Source: Desulfatibacillum aliphaticivorans DSM 15576 (GTDB lineage: Bacteria; Desulfobacterota; Desulfobacteria; Desulfobacterales; Desulfatibacillaceae). From it: a DNA stretch of 64,000 nucleotides. The notes under the pieces were generated by a model, which was not told where the DNA came from, did no database searches, and saw only the letters and a list, made by a program, of their open reading frames with translations. The translations under genes and the position numbers were made by a program. The stretch covers positions 62,001 to 126,000 of the forward strand of contig NZ_AUCT01000010.1 in NCBI RefSeq assembly GCF_000429905.1, given 5' to 3'. Below, piece after piece: positions 16,017-24,489 of this stretch. The first letter of the stretch is position 1. Each line of letters begins with the position of its first letter.

Positions 16017-16430
16017 TTTTTCCGCGTCCTCACCGATTTCGGGTTCGTCGTCTTCCTCCACTTCGGCGGAAGAGTCGAACACATGCCCGGCCAACAGCAT
16101 GACCAGATCGGCGGCGTTTTTCATGACCTGGTCTTTCCAGTCCTCAACGTAATTGGGAGACGAGGGATAGCTGGCCATGGGAACCGCTTTTCCATTTTCT
16201 TCCCGGGCGAAGTCGCCGTCCCGGAAGCCCACCAGGATCTTTTCGCCGTATTTCAGCCGGGCCTGGGAGATCCGCACCTCCACTTTTTTGCCCTTGCGGC
16301 GGACCGTCTCGTTTTGGTACGCGGCCCGCTCCGCGGTGGTGGGGTTGCGATAGAACAGGACGATTTTCGAGTTGGAAACGTTGTCCTGAAGGGTCAGTTT
16401 ATTGGGTTCGTCGCTGAATACTCTTGCCAT
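16011..16430 (-). CDS. Tail assembly chaperone (G product)
   Basis: Start ATG at 16430 follows GGATGGAG; longer frames pass through repeats. The 139-residue protein (ARVFSDEPNKLTLQDNVSN, then AERAAYQNETVRRKGKK) ends EDAEKN just at the slippery heptamer. Family members coat the tape measure protein during tail assembly. It lies downstream of the tail-tube gene and upstream of the tape measure gene. A fraction of ribosomes is predicted to shift at 16014-16020 to make the longer GT protein. Confidence 0.75.
   Translation of the reverse strand: MARVFSDEPNKLTLQDNVSNSKIVLFYRNPTTAERAAYQNETVRRKGKKVEVRISQARLKYGEKILVGFRDGDFAREENGKAVPMASYPSSPNYVEDWKDQVMKNAADLVMLLAGHVFDSSAEVEEDDEPEIGEDAEKN
16014..16020 (-). 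promoter_or_regulatory. -1 programmed frameshift slippery site
   Basis: On the minus strand the heptamer A-AAA-AAC is in the canonical X-XXY-YYZ phase with the chaperone frame (GAA AAA AAC TGA). The zero-frame stop follows at once, and the -1 frame stays open for 92 codons. Confidence 0.75.
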
Positions 16431-16525
16431 TTTCTCCATCCTTTCGTTTTTGTTCATTGGGCATGAAAACCATGCCCCTACGTTAAATTGTGTCGTCGTT
16501 TCGGCCCCTCCTCCCATTCGGGGTT

Positions 16526-16600
16526 TTCTTTGGGAGGGGGTTTGGGGGAACCCTTTCTTTTTTCCCTTCAAAAGAAAGGGTTCCCCCAAGAATCTTTTCC
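16526..16600. repeat. Palindromic intergenic element
   Basis: GGGGGAACCCTTTCTTTT pairs with AAAAGAAAGGGTTCCCCC around a short loop. It belongs to the same style of G-run flanked hairpins as copies a-c, with a different core, and lies between tail-tube and chaperone genes. On the minus strand it could act as an attenuator. Confidence 0.7.
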
Positions 16601-16605
16601 CGCTC

Positions 16606-17880
16606 CTACGCGGCGTAGCCGGATTGCAGGTTTTTGACTTTGACGATCACGGAGCCATACGTGTCGTCTTCAAGCACGGTCAGGTCGCCAGCTTCGGCCA
16701 TGCGTTTGCCGTTGACGTTCAGGGGCGCCGAAAGCACTCCCAGCCTGGGAAAGATCAGCTCCACCTGAAACTTGTGGGGATCGTCGTAAACATCGCCCTG
16801 GCAAAGCAGATGCAGGCCGATGGTTTCGTTTGCGTCCATGTATTGCTGGACTATGTATTCCCGGAATTCCCTATCCAGCTTGACGGCCTGGGTGCGGCCT
16901 TCCCGGAAAGCCCGGGAGGCGTAGGCGTCCGCCGCGCCCGGCACGAATTCCACGGCCAGGTTGTTTTGCAGGGACCATTCAATGGAGTTGATTTCGGCGT
17001 CCAGGGTGCGGCCTCCCTGGAATGCGGAGCCGTCCCATGCGCCGCCTATGACCACGGCAAGCTGAGACACCCGAAGCGGGGATTCAGACACCCGGGATGG
17101 GAAGGTGCACCAACCGGCCTCGGTGGGCACGTACAGCACCTTGTAATTGACCGTGGCGCCTGCGCCGCCCGGATCGGTGATGGTAATCACGGCCGGGGTG
17201 GCATCGGACACGGCGGAGAATTCCACCTCGGTCCATTCGCCCGTATCCAGCTCCACCTTGATCTGGTGGACGTTGTCCAGGCGATCCTGGGCCGAAGAGC
17301 CGTGCACGCCGTTGGCGGCCAGGGTCAGGCTTTCGGCGTTGTCCAGGGCTTCTATTGTTTCCTGGATCACGTTGTCCGTGGCCTTGCCCGTCCCCACCAG
17401 GTCCGCGTTGATGCTGACCCAGGAATCCGCCGAAAAATTGGCGGTGATGGACTCCACAAACAGGGAGGCGAACCGGCGCTTTAAAACGCCTGCGAACTTC
17501 TCGGCCCCTGTGAAAGAGGGGTTGCTACGGGCGCCGTCCAGGTCGTTATCAATGGGCGTGATGGTGTGCTGATAGCCGGTCCCGGCCGCAGCCGAAGCGC
17601 ACACGCCCAGGCCGTAGGCGCACAAAAAGGCGAAATGCTGGGGCTGGGCCTTGGGAAATGTGAACGTCGCTTCGGCGGTCCGGCCCAGGTCGTAAATGGT
17701 GTCCGGCTCCTCCTTGCCCGTGAGCTCCTCCGCGTTGCTCTCCCTGCGCGGAGTCAGGTTGATCACATTATCCAGGCCGCACAACAGAGCCAGGTCCAAG
17801 GTTTGCTCGGTGTTGATGGCGGTTTCCGCGTTGGCCGCACTCACGGCGATTGCATTATGTCTGGCCCTCGATGATCTCAT
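16606..17880 (-). CDS. Major tail tube protein
   Basis: The 424-residue protein starts at ATG 17880 after GAGGAGG and overlaps the previous stop (ATGA). Its sequence (EEPDTIYDLGRTAEATFTFPK, DSWVSINADLVGTGKAT, FQGGRTLDAEINSIEWSLQNN) has the two-part beta-sandwich look of siphophage tail tube proteins, with the central part perhaps an immunoglobulin-like insertion (about 195-235, TITDPGGAGATVNYKV). It follows the tail terminator-like gene and precedes the chaperone pair, the classic order. No sheath gene accompanies it, so the tail is non-contractile. Confidence 0.75.
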   Translation of the reverse strand: MRSSRARHNAIAVSAANAETAINTEQTLDLALLCGLDNVINLTPRRESNAEELTGKEEPDTIYDLGRTAEATFTFPKAQPQHFAFLCAYGLGVCASAAAGTGYQHTITPIDNDLDGARSNPSFTGAEKFAGVLKRRFASLFVESITANFSADSWVSINADLVGTGKATDNVIQETIEALDNAESLTLAANGVHGSSAQDRLDNVHQIKVELDTGEWTEVEFSAVSDATPAVITITDPGGAGATVNYKVLYVPTEAGWCTFPSRVSESPLRVSQLAVVIGGAWDGSAFQGGRTLDAEINSIEWSLQNNLAVEFVPGAADAYASRAFREGRTQAVKLDREFREYIVQQYMDANETIGLHLLCQGDVYDDPHKFQVELIFPRLGVLSAPLNVNGKRMAEAGDLTVLEDDTYGSVIVKVKNLQSGYAA

Positions 17881-18311
17881 GGCCTTTCCTCCTCAAAAGT
17901 ATAGGTAAATATAAGTTCCTGCCTTTGCCATTGGGCGGTTTTGGTAAACGCCATTTCGCTGGGCGAGTCGTTGGGGCAAAAGCCGTCGATGCAATTAGCC
18001 AGGCTCAGGCGGTTTTCATCCAGCAATGCCTGAATCAATCCGGACAAAGCCAAAACGCCCCCGGAGCCCATGACGGCTTTTTCCGGGTCGATCACACGCA
18101 CCCACGGGATAACCATCACGGCCCGGGCCACCTCCACCATGTTTCCCGAAAGCTCCCTGCGGCGCGATCCATGGTCCTTAATCCCGATGGCCGGGCTTTT
18201 GGCCGCTTCGGGCAGGTACAATTCAAACGGCGCTATAAAAATATCCCGGTCCCGGACGTCCGTTAATCCGGCCTTTAAGGCTGTTTGAACCGCTGTTAAA
18301 AGAGATTTCAT
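17877..18311 (-). CDS. Head-tail joining / tail terminator-like protein
   Basis: The 144-residue protein (LLTAVQTALKAGLTDVRDRDIF, then AVMVIPWVRVIDPEKAVMG, and WQRQELIFTYTF at the end) has the N-terminal helix and beta strands usual for tail terminator proteins (lambda gpU/Mu gp37-like). It lies directly before the tail tube gene with a four-base overlap. No strong ribosome site precedes ATG 18311. The assignment rests mainly on size and order. Confidence 0.55.
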   Translation of the reverse strand: MKSLLTAVQTALKAGLTDVRDRDIFIAPFELYLPEAAKSPAIGIKDHGSRRRELSGNMVEVARAVMVIPWVRVIDPEKAVMGSGGVLALSGLIQALLDENRLSLANCIDGFCPNDSPSEMAFTKTAQWQRQELIFTYTFEEERP

Positions 18312-18317
18312 AAGCGA

Positions 18318-18488
18318 TTATTCCCGGGGGGAACTTTTTGAAAAAAGTTTCCCCCGGACCCCCTTCAAAAACTTTTTAAACTGGGCCGTCTCCCAGGTTG
18401 CTTTAGCCGATACCCCCCTATTTAAAGTTTTTTGGGGGGAGGGTTTGGGAGGGGGGCTTTTTTTCAAAAAAGGCCCTCTCCCAAGAAA
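18318..18488. repeat. Two palindromic G-run hairpins between head and tail genes
   Basis: GGGGGAACTTTTT pairs with AAAAAGTTTCCCCC at about 18328-18357, and a second hairpin with GAGGG...CCCTC arms covers about 18437-18482 (GGAGGGGGGC, run of Ts, GGCCCTCTCC). They separate the capsid group from the tail group and resemble copies a-c in their flanks (TTTAAAGTTTTTTGG). Confidence 0.65.
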
Positions 18489-18492
18489 TCAG

Positions 18493-18921
18493 TTAAAAAT
18501 TCGCCAAGGTGGTCGCGGTAAAAACGCGATCGTCTTTATCGGTTGTGGACTGAGGCCCGCTTGACGATTGCGGCTCCGGCGCGCTGGCGCCCAGCGTGAC
18601 CTTGCCGGACGAAACATCCCGCAAAAACCGCACGGCGTTGTTGTAGCGTTTTTCCACGTTTTCGGGCGGCCCCATGGAGCGGCGGCCGTACAGGTTGTAT
18701 ATGGCGATGTCCACGCTGATTTTGCGGATCATCCCCGGCGCCGGCGACAGCGGGATGTCGTAGCGTGTGCCGCAGTACGAATCGATTTCCGAATCCGCGT
18801 CCGCGATCGCCCCTGCCAGAACCACGGCGTCCACGGCCCCGGAATCGTCGTCGTCGGTCAGTTGGATCAGGATGTCCTGATCCAACTGTTTTTCAATGTC
18901 CGTTTGGGTGGAGTAGGCCAT
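18493..18921 (-). CDS. Mu gp36-like head-completion protein (DUF1320)
   Basis: ATG at 18921 overlaps the capsid-gene stop (TAATG) and is preferred to an upstream in-frame codon. The 142-residue product starts MAYSTQTDIEKQLDQD and has DSEIDSYCGTRYDIPLSPAPG and RKISVDIAIYNLYGRR, typical of the DUF1320/gp36 family of Mu-like phages, which form the head-neck connector. It is the last gene of the head cluster. Confidence 0.8.
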   Translation of the reverse strand: MAYSTQTDIEKQLDQDILIQLTDDDDSGAVDAVVLAGAIADADSEIDSYCGTRYDIPLSPAPGMIRKISVDIAIYNLYGRRSMGPPENVEKRYNNAVRFLRDVSSGKVTLGASAPEPQSSSGPQSTTDKDDRVFTATTLANF

Positions 18922-19871
18922 TATCCGAACGCCTCGCTGATCAGGTAAGCCATGTCGGAGCACACGGCCTTTTCCACGATGCTGGTTTCGACCTCGATCA
19001 CTTCGCCGCCGCCGCCGCGATCCTCATCCCGCCAGGTGCGGACTTTGTATCCCTGGGGCGCCGCCATCTGCTTCCAGACGAAAGACTTGCTCCAGGAGAC
19101 GCCTTCCAGCTCCGCATTGGGATCAATGTAAGCCAGCACAATGGACTTGGGCCAGACGTAGCTGAAGCTGGCCGCCTGTTTTTTATTGGCCGTGTTGTAT
19201 TTGGCCGCGCCGATGTGGATGTGTTCCACCCCGAAGATTTCCTTCATGACGTCGATGGTAACCTGGGCCGGTGCGCTGCTGGTGGCGCCGCCCTTGACGA
19301 AGTCCAAAAGCTGGGGATGGCGTTTAAGCACGTCGTATCCGGGCTTGCTCAGGATCATGGTGTTGGGTTCGTAAAAACAAGCGGACTTACCCGTATCGAT
19401 CACGCCGATGGGGTCGGAGTTATCGTAGTCGCTGAGCTGGCTCGTGCCGGAAAGGGTGATCTTGTATGCGGCGCCGAAATTGGCCGCCGTGGTGGCGAAG
19501 TTCTTCACCCGGATCTCGCGATCCAACAGGATGAGGTCCGTCACGGTTTCCGTGGTTTTGGTCCTGGGCCTTAAGGGCATGTCGGAGTTGGCCACCACGG
19601 AGTCCGGGAGAAAGCTCTTAAGGGCCTTATCGTTGCAGGAGTATTCCGCCTGAGACACGTTCCAATCCACTTCATTGGCGGAATCCTTGGGGCCGCGATC
19701 GGTCTTGGCCGGGGTGAAGCGATCCTTTTTGTCATAGACAAAATACTTGTCGCTTTTCTTGGGCACCAACACCATGGGACAAACCCCGTCCGCGATGAAC
19801 TTTCTGTTTCTGTATTCCACGGCGACGTTGGATAATACCGAATCGACATGGACGTTTTGCACTGCTGGCAT
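18921..19871 (-). CDS. Major capsid protein
   Basis: The 316-residue protein (DSVLSNVAVEYRNRKFIADGVCPMV, split here at 20: DSVLSNVAVEYRNRKFIADG) looks like the coat proteins found after DUF2190 decoration genes, with middle part DPIGVIDTG and WPKSIVLAYIDPNAE. It does not read like Mu gpT, so the head cluster is a mosaic: Mu-like terminase, portal and gpG, but a different coat family. Start ATG follows AGGAGG. HK97 fold is assumed from the family of tailed phages. Confidence 0.8.
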   Translation of the reverse strand: MPAVQNVHVDSVLSNVAVEYRNRKFIADGVCPMVLVPKKSDKYFVYDKKDRFTPAKTDRGPKDSANEVDWNVSQAEYSCNDKALKSFLPDSVVANSDMPLRPRTKTTETVTDLILLDREIRVKNFATTAANFGAAYKITLSGTSQLSDYDNSDPIGVIDTGKSACFYEPNTMILSKPGYDVLKRHPQLLDFVKGGATSSAPAQVTIDVMKEIFGVEHIHIGAAKYNTANKKQAASFSYVWPKSIVLAYIDPNAELEGVSWSKSFVWKQMAAPQGYKVRTWRDEDRGGGGEVIEVETSIVEKAVCSDMAYLISEAFG

Positions 19872-19903
19872 AGTTCGCCTCCTTTTATTGGGTCAGTAGG
19901 TGG

Positions 19904-20311
19904 TTATTCTGCGTCAACGCCCAGGTAACGAGGCCCAAGCAGCTTGACTTCGATCAGGTCGCCGTCCGCCGTGGAGGGCTCCAGGGCGATGCAGAAATAC
20001 TGCGCGTTGTCCGTGGTCACCTTGACGCCATGGTAGTTGCTGTTGGAGCCCAGGGGATCGCCTGCGGCGATGTTCACGCTGTTTCCGTCCACCACAAGCA
20101 GGCTGGTGCCTTCGGTCGCGATTTCGGCGACTTCGCCCTGGGCTTCGGGAGCGTTTTGCAAGACGCCCAGGACCGTGGTCCCGGCCGAAGAATCGCCGTA
20201 GTCGAACTCTTCGTCGCTTGCGATGGCGGCCGCGTGATACTGATTGTCGGAAAGATCCCGGGCCGCTGGCCTGCTTATGGTTCCTGCCGGTTTGGATTGT
20301 ACGCCTGCCAT
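19904..20311 (-). CDS. Capsid decoration protein (DUF2190-like)
   Basis: The 135-residue protein (SNSNYHGVKVTTDNAQYF, GTSLLVVDGNSVNIAAGDPL) has the beta-barrel pattern and glycine/alanine composition of DUF2190 head decoration proteins (trimeric on the capsid surface). It lies between the protease/scaffold gene and the capsid gene, with GGAGG before ATG. Confidence 0.75.
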   Translation of the reverse strand: MAGVQSKPAGTISRPAARDLSDNQYHAAAIASDEEFDYGDSSAGTTVLGVLQNAPEAQGEVAEIATEGTSLLVVDGNSVNIAAGDPLGSNSNYHGVKVTTDNAQYFCIALEPSTADGDLIEVKLLGPRYLGVDAE

Positions 20312-20346
20312 AATTCACCTCCGTGTTTGCAAGTTTTAGGGCGGAC

Positions 20347-20910
20347 TTATTTGACCAGCCCGGGGTTTTCCTTGGCGACTTCCAGCAGGGCCTCGCTAAA
20401 GGAGATTCCATCTTCCTTGGCCCGCTTCCTGGCCATGGCCGCGATCTTTTCGTCATCGCCGCCCGGATGCACATCCTTGTCCGGCCCGGCGATTTCGGAG
20501 AAGTCGATGAGCTTGGGCAGATCCGCGAGAAACCCCTGGAACCAATCAGCCGGGGTTTGCTTGGCCTGGCCTTCGGCGAACTCGATCTCGGTTCCGGCGT
20601 CCAGCCCTTCCATGAATTCCTGGATGCCAGCGTCTTTCCATGCCGGGGCGATGGTTCCGTCCTTGATCCCGGCTTCCACAAATGCGGCGATTGCCTTTTT
20701 GCGGGTTTCCTTGGCCTCCTTGGCCTGTTGTTCCGCGAATTCCGCCTCCGCCTGTTCGCGGGCTTCCTTGGCCGCCTTGTCGGCCGCTTCCTTTCGGGCC
20801 TGGTTAATGTCCGCTTCCGAAAAGCTGACTGCGGTTCCTGCGGGTTCGCCTTCGGGCATGTCGTCAACCGCTTTGCCGAAAGCCTCTTTTACTTTGTCTT
20901 TCCAACTCAT
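20347..20910 (-). CDS. Internal scaffold product (Mu gpZ-like) inside the protease gene
   Basis: An in-frame ATG at 20908-20910 (product MSWKDKVKEAFGKAVDDMP...) is preceded by AGGAGG (GGAGGCAAGGCC before ATG), and begins at the junction between the protease and the charged scaffold part. In Mu, Z is translated from an internal start of I. The same arrangement is inferred here: about 187 residues, mostly helical and charged. Confidence 0.6.
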   Translation of the reverse strand: MSWKDKVKEAFGKAVDDMPEGEPAGTAVSFSEADINQARKEAADKAAKEAREQAEAEFAEQQAKEAKETRKKAIAAFVEAGIKDGTIAPAWKDAGIQEFMEGLDAGTEIEFAEGQAKQTPADWFQGFLADLPKLIDFSEIAGPDKDVHPGGDDEKIAAMARKRAKEDGISFSEALLEVAKENPGLVK

Positions 20911-21525
20911 GGCCTTGCCTCCTGTGTTAGTGGGGTCTGAAAACATCGGTTCATCAAGAGGGGATGCAAGCACTTCCTCGATTTCCCATTCGGGAACGAT
21001 GCCGTCTGCGGCGTCCTTGCCTTCCTTTTCGATGATCCATTCGCGCAATCTTCTAAAAATCCTTGCCAGGGACTTCATTTTGTACGAGTCGATCTCCTGG
21101 CCGAATTCAATGGTTATGGATTCCTGATCCCCGGAAAACTCGATATTTTTGAGCCCCTTGATTGCCGGGGGAACGGCGCCCAAAAAGCCCACGTGCTTTA
21201 AGGAGCCGTCCGGGTAAAAGGAAGCCGAGCGTTTTTTGTACAGGCCCTTTTCCACCAGGTCGGCGAACTCGGGCTGCACCTGGTTGAATGTCGCCTCCAG
21301 GATCTTGGCTCCGTTTTTGTCCACAGCCCGCAGGGCGGACACCCAGCCGAAAGCCGGGGCGTTGGTCTTGGGATGCCCGCACACGATGGGCGGCTCGTGT
21401 TCGGCCAGGTCAAAAGAGGCCACGGCCTTTTCGATGAGCTTGTTCACGTCCTGCTCCCGGCCTTTGCTGTCCCGGTGAGTTCCCCCCCTGGCTATTTCCA
21501 CCCAACCGCTTAATCCCTTTTTCAT
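20347..21525 (-). CDS. Head maturation protease/scaffold (Mu gpI-like)
   Basis: Start ATG 21525 follows AAGGAGAGG; the longer frame runs into REP palindromes. The 392-residue protein has an N-terminal protease domain of the Mu gpI type (WVEIARGGTHRDSKGRE, IVCGHPKTNAPAFGWVSAL, with KKRSASFYPDG) and a highly charged coiled-coil C-terminal half (AEFAEQQAKEAKETRKKAIA) that would be the scaffold. In Mu the scaffold is also made as an internal start product of the same gene (gpZ); an in-frame ATG at 20910 (MSWKDKVKEAFG) preceded by AGGAGG is a good candidate for that here. Confidence 0.8.
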   Translation of the reverse strand: MKKGLSGWVEIARGGTHRDSKGREQDVNKLIEKAVASFDLAEHEPPIVCGHPKTNAPAFGWVSALRAVDKNGAKILEATFNQVQPEFADLVEKGLYKKRSASFYPDGSLKHVGFLGAVPPAIKGLKNIEFSGDQESITIEFGQEIDSYKMKSLARIFRRLREWIIEKEGKDAADGIVPEWEIEEVLASPLDEPMFSDPTNTGGKAMSWKDKVKEAFGKAVDDMPEGEPAGTAVSFSEADINQARKEAADKAAKEAREQAEAEFAEQQAKEAKETRKKAIAAFVEAGIKDGTIAPAWKDAGIQEFMEGLDAGTEIEFAEGQAKQTPADWFQGFLADLPKLIDFSEIAGPDKDVHPGGDDEKIAAMARKRAKEDGISFSEALLEVAKENPGLVK

Positions 21526-21541
21526 GCCGCCTCTCCTTGCC

Positions 21542-21603
21542 CTCGTTCCCATGCTGTGCGTGGGAATGTTTTCATCTCGTTCCCATGCTGTGCGTGGGAA
21601 TGC
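21542..21603. repeat. REP-like palindromes, two tandem copies
   Basis: CTCGTTCCCATGCTGTGCG followed by TGGGAATG occurs at 21542-21568 and 21576-21603. Other copies: 28297-28326, 29128-29157 and 56903-56932. Arms CCCATGC/GCGTGGG form a hairpin. Confidence 0.85.
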
Positions 21604-21717
21604 TTCCCGGCCCGCCTTATTTCGATTCTAAGCCCCCGCATCCTGAACCCGCCCTGTCATGCGGCCGGGCCTTGTTTAAAAAGACACGGGCGTTTTTAAA
21701 CGTGTTCTGAAAGCCCT

Positions 21718-22248
21718 TTAAGCCTGCTCCAGGATGTCCACGAGCGACTCCCTGATTTCGCCCCAATCCTCGGGCTGCACCATCATGAACGGCCGGGCCG
21801 GGATGTCGCCCCATGGCAGGGTTGTTTTCCTGTTGTGCGAACTCACCTTGACGCCGTCCCTGCGGGTGAACGATTTCACCCGGACAACCTTTTGCCCGAA
21901 CTGTCCTTTCCTGGCGCCGAAATGGAGCGTGGCCGCCTTGATGCTGTTGGCCGAAAGCACCACCTTGTCCGGGAAGGCCTGGTAGGAAATGCTCCGCATG
22001 AGTTCCCCGGACCTGACCAGGATCTGGCCGGGCCATTTTTTTTCTGCAATGCGCCGGGAGATGGTGACGTCCGAAAGCCCCTGCCACGCTGGGCGGCCGC
22101 CGACCTCGAAGTTCCGCAGAATGCTTGCGTGGACGATTTCGCCGATGACTTCCATGACCGGCGTCAGATCGCCCAGGCGCTGAAGCAGCTTGCCAAGCAG
22201 GCCAGCGACCTCCGCGTCATCCACGGATATGACCTGATTCACGCCCAT
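21718..22248 (-). CDS. Phage virion morphogenesis protein (Mu gpG-like)
   Basis: The 176-residue protein shows the gpG family features: VMEVIGEIVHASILRNFE, RPAWQGLSDVTISRR, GQILVRSGELMRSIS and a C-terminal ARPFMMVQPEDWGEI. The family takes part in tail/head morphogenesis (tail completion) in Mu-like phages. Its ATG abuts the stop of the portal-MuF gene. The region between it and the protease gene (21604-21717) holds no gene. Confidence 0.85.
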   Translation of the reverse strand: MGVNQVISVDDAEVAGLLGKLLQRLGDLTPVMEVIGEIVHASILRNFEVGGRPAWQGLSDVTISRRIAEKKWPGQILVRSGELMRSISYQAFPDKVVLSANSIKAATLHFGARKGQFGQKVVRVKSFTRRDGVKVSSHNRKTTLPWGDIPARPFMMVQPEDWGEIRESLVDILEQA

Positions 22249-24486
22249 TTACGCGGCCTCCTTGAAAGGCATGTTCGCCCATCCCGGATCGGGGATGAGA
22301 TACCGGGCGGGCATGGTGTGGCCGGTGGCCGGGTCCACGGGTTCGATCAGGGTGTTGGTGGGGTCCACCGTTTCGACCTTCCACTTGTTGCGGGCGATCT
22401 CCCGGGCGGACACAGCCACGACCGTGCAGCGGCAGTTAAAGCCGTTGGGCGGATACCACTTTTCCCAGACAGGGTGATCCCACCGGAATATCTTGCCGTG
22501 CATGGCCGCGTGCTCCGGCCGGGAGCTTGCGTCCAGGACGGCCATATACCGCCAATAAGGCCGGGCCGCCTTCATGGCCGGGGTGGTCAACTGCCTAAAC
22601 CGCCCGCCCTGATAGCTGACCTGCATGTTCGTGCGCCAGATGGTGTTCACCCGCCAGGGCCTCAATGCCTTGTAGCCCTTGCTTTCAAAAAGGGCCGGCA
22701 TGGCCTTCATGAAATTTTCCAGGGTGGAGCCTTCCTCCATGGCCTTGAGGATTTCGGCCTTGACCATGGCCAGCAAATCGGCGCTGGCCACGCCCGCGAT
22801 GCGGAAAGCCTTGTCCCGGAAGTAGTCCATGGCTTCCTTGAAAGGAGTCCCCGGCCCCCATTCCGCCTCGGAAAAATCGGCCTCGGATTCCACGGATTCA
22901 ACGCCCAGGGCGTCGGCTTCCATCAGGGACGCGGCCAGGGCTTCGGCAATGGATGCGGAGTCCATGGACAGGGAGTCTATTTTGGCGGCCGCCTTCTTGA
23001 GGGAACCGGCCCCACGGACAAACCCGGAAATCTGCCCGAGCCAGGCTTCCATCAGGGACGCGGCTTCCTTCACGCGGGAATCCGCCCTGGCGTCCAGATC
23101 CCGCTGGAAACTTTCCTCCGACAACTCGATCACGGCCTCGGCGAATTCCGCGGCGCCGTTCTGTTTTTCGGCCTCCGCCATAATGCCTTGCATGGCTTCG
23201 GGCGTGATCAGCTCATCGCCGCCCGGCCTTGGCTCCAGGCCCAGGCGATCGCGGGCTTCGTTTTTGCTGATCGTGCCGTACTTGAAGTGGTACTCATACA
23301 AGGGGCTCTGGGCGTCCTTGGCGTTTTCGGGCCTGGGCAGGTTGTAGGTTTCGTACCAGTAATCGTCATCAACCCGGACGCCGATTTCCTTGGTCAGCGT
23401 CTTGTCCCGTTCGGCCAGGGCTTTCAAATCCTGCTCGGGCTCCACCCGGAACCACATCCGGGGATATTCGGTGACGCCGGAATAGTTGTAGTCCACCATC
23501 CAGGGGATGAGGCTTTCGTTCAGGCATTCGGCCAAAAGATCCGCGTCCGCCTTCAGGATGTCCTGGCGGACCGCTTCCTGGGAATCCTCATTGCCCAGCT
23601 TGCCGGGGGTGCCTTCGGTGGATGCGGTCTGGCCCAGGACCGCCTTGGAAATCTGCTTGTCCATGTATTCGCACACGGTTTCATACGTGACCTTGCCGCC
23701 CCGCTTGGCCTCCAGGAATTCCGCCGCCATGCCCTCCGGGATGGTGATGCAGGTTTCGTTTTGGATGGCGTCCAGGGTGGCAAGCAGCTTGTCCTTGGCG
23801 TCCTGGTCGGCGTTGGGCGGGTATTTGCCAACGGCCGTGGGCATGCCGAATTTTTCCAGGAAAACCATCCAGTATTTGATGCCGTGCTTTTTAAACCAGA
23901 CGCTCCACCAGAGCTTTTGGCCCAGGCCCTTGCCGTAAGGCGAGTCGGAATCGCCGTAACAGAAAACCAGGAATTTGCGGTCGGGAACCGGCTCGCCGTC
24001 CATCATGTTTTCCGGGGTGAGAAGCCGCAGCTCCCGTTCGTCGGTAAAGGCGAAGCGGCGCGGGTGCTTGCCGATGATCTTTTTCGGGAGCCATTTGCCG
24101 CCACGGTTGGTCCACATGATTTCTCCCACGCGGAACCCGAAAAGCACGGCCTGCATCAACTCCTGGATGGCCTGGGTGAAGTTAAACCCGCCCAGGGCTT
24201 CCTGGACAAAGTCCGCTATTTCCTGGCCGCGTTCATCATCCGAGCCTGGCCTGACCTCAAGCTCGCACCCGGCAACGGCCAGGGCGCGGGTTTGCAAAAC
24301 GCTGGAGGCGTGGGAGTCGCGGTCCACCTCATCGTACAGCCGGATGCCTTTGCCCCCCGCCTGGGTGCGCAAGACAGGGTCCGGGTTTTCCAAATGCCCG
24401 AACCATCCCGCAAAAAGGTCGATGTCCTTTTTGATGGAGGCTACTTCATTTTTCTCGGGCTTTTTAGTGACTTGTTCCTCTGTCAT
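22249..24486 (-). CDS. Portal protein (DUF935, Mu gp29) fused to MuF-type minor head protein (gp30/SPP1 gp7)
   Basis: The 745-residue protein combines two families normally in separate genes. Residues 1 to about 430 match the DUF935 portal (DPVLRTQAGGKGIRLYDEV, KGLGQKLWWSVWFKKHGIKY, GVRVDDDYWYETYNLP). Residues about 590-735 match the MuF/gp7 domain (YKALRPWRVNTIWRTNMQ, CRCTVVAVSAREI with the usual NGFNCRC). The linker is alanine/glutamate-rich. The frame is continuous with no stop, so it is a real fusion and not a sequencing join that I can see. The portal forms the DNA-entry vertex; MuF proteins sit inside the head and may be ejected with DNA. It follows terminase with a 3-bp gap. Confidence 0.9.
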   Translation of the reverse strand: MTEEQVTKKPEKNEVASIKKDIDLFAGWFGHLENPDPVLRTQAGGKGIRLYDEVDRDSHASSVLQTRALAVAGCELEVRPGSDDERGQEIADFVQEALGGFNFTQAIQELMQAVLFGFRVGEIMWTNRGGKWLPKKIIGKHPRRFAFTDERELRLLTPENMMDGEPVPDRKFLVFCYGDSDSPYGKGLGQKLWWSVWFKKHGIKYWMVFLEKFGMPTAVGKYPPNADQDAKDKLLATLDAIQNETCITIPEGMAAEFLEAKRGGKVTYETVCEYMDKQISKAVLGQTASTEGTPGKLGNEDSQEAVRQDILKADADLLAECLNESLIPWMVDYNYSGVTEYPRMWFRVEPEQDLKALAERDKTLTKEIGVRVDDDYWYETYNLPRPENAKDAQSPLYEYHFKYGTISKNEARDRLGLEPRPGGDELITPEAMQGIMAEAEKQNGAAEFAEAVIELSEESFQRDLDARADSRVKEAASLMEAWLGQISGFVRGAGSLKKAAAKIDSLSMDSASIAEALAASLMEADALGVESVESEADFSEAEWGPGTPFKEAMDYFRDKAFRIAGVASADLLAMVKAEILKAMEEGSTLENFMKAMPALFESKGYKALRPWRVNTIWRTNMQVSYQGGRFRQLTTPAMKAARPYWRYMAVLDASSRPEHAAMHGKIFRWDHPVWEKWYPPNGFNCRCTVVAVSAREIARNKWKVETVDPTNTLIEPVDPATGHTMPARYLIPDPGWANMPFKEAA

Positions 24487-24489
24487 GGT

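Noticed and set aside
15857..16084. Independent 75-residue minus-strand gene between chaperone and tape measure
   Set aside because: Highly basic, low-complexity composition in a different frame; the -1 extension of the chaperone explains the coding potential there.
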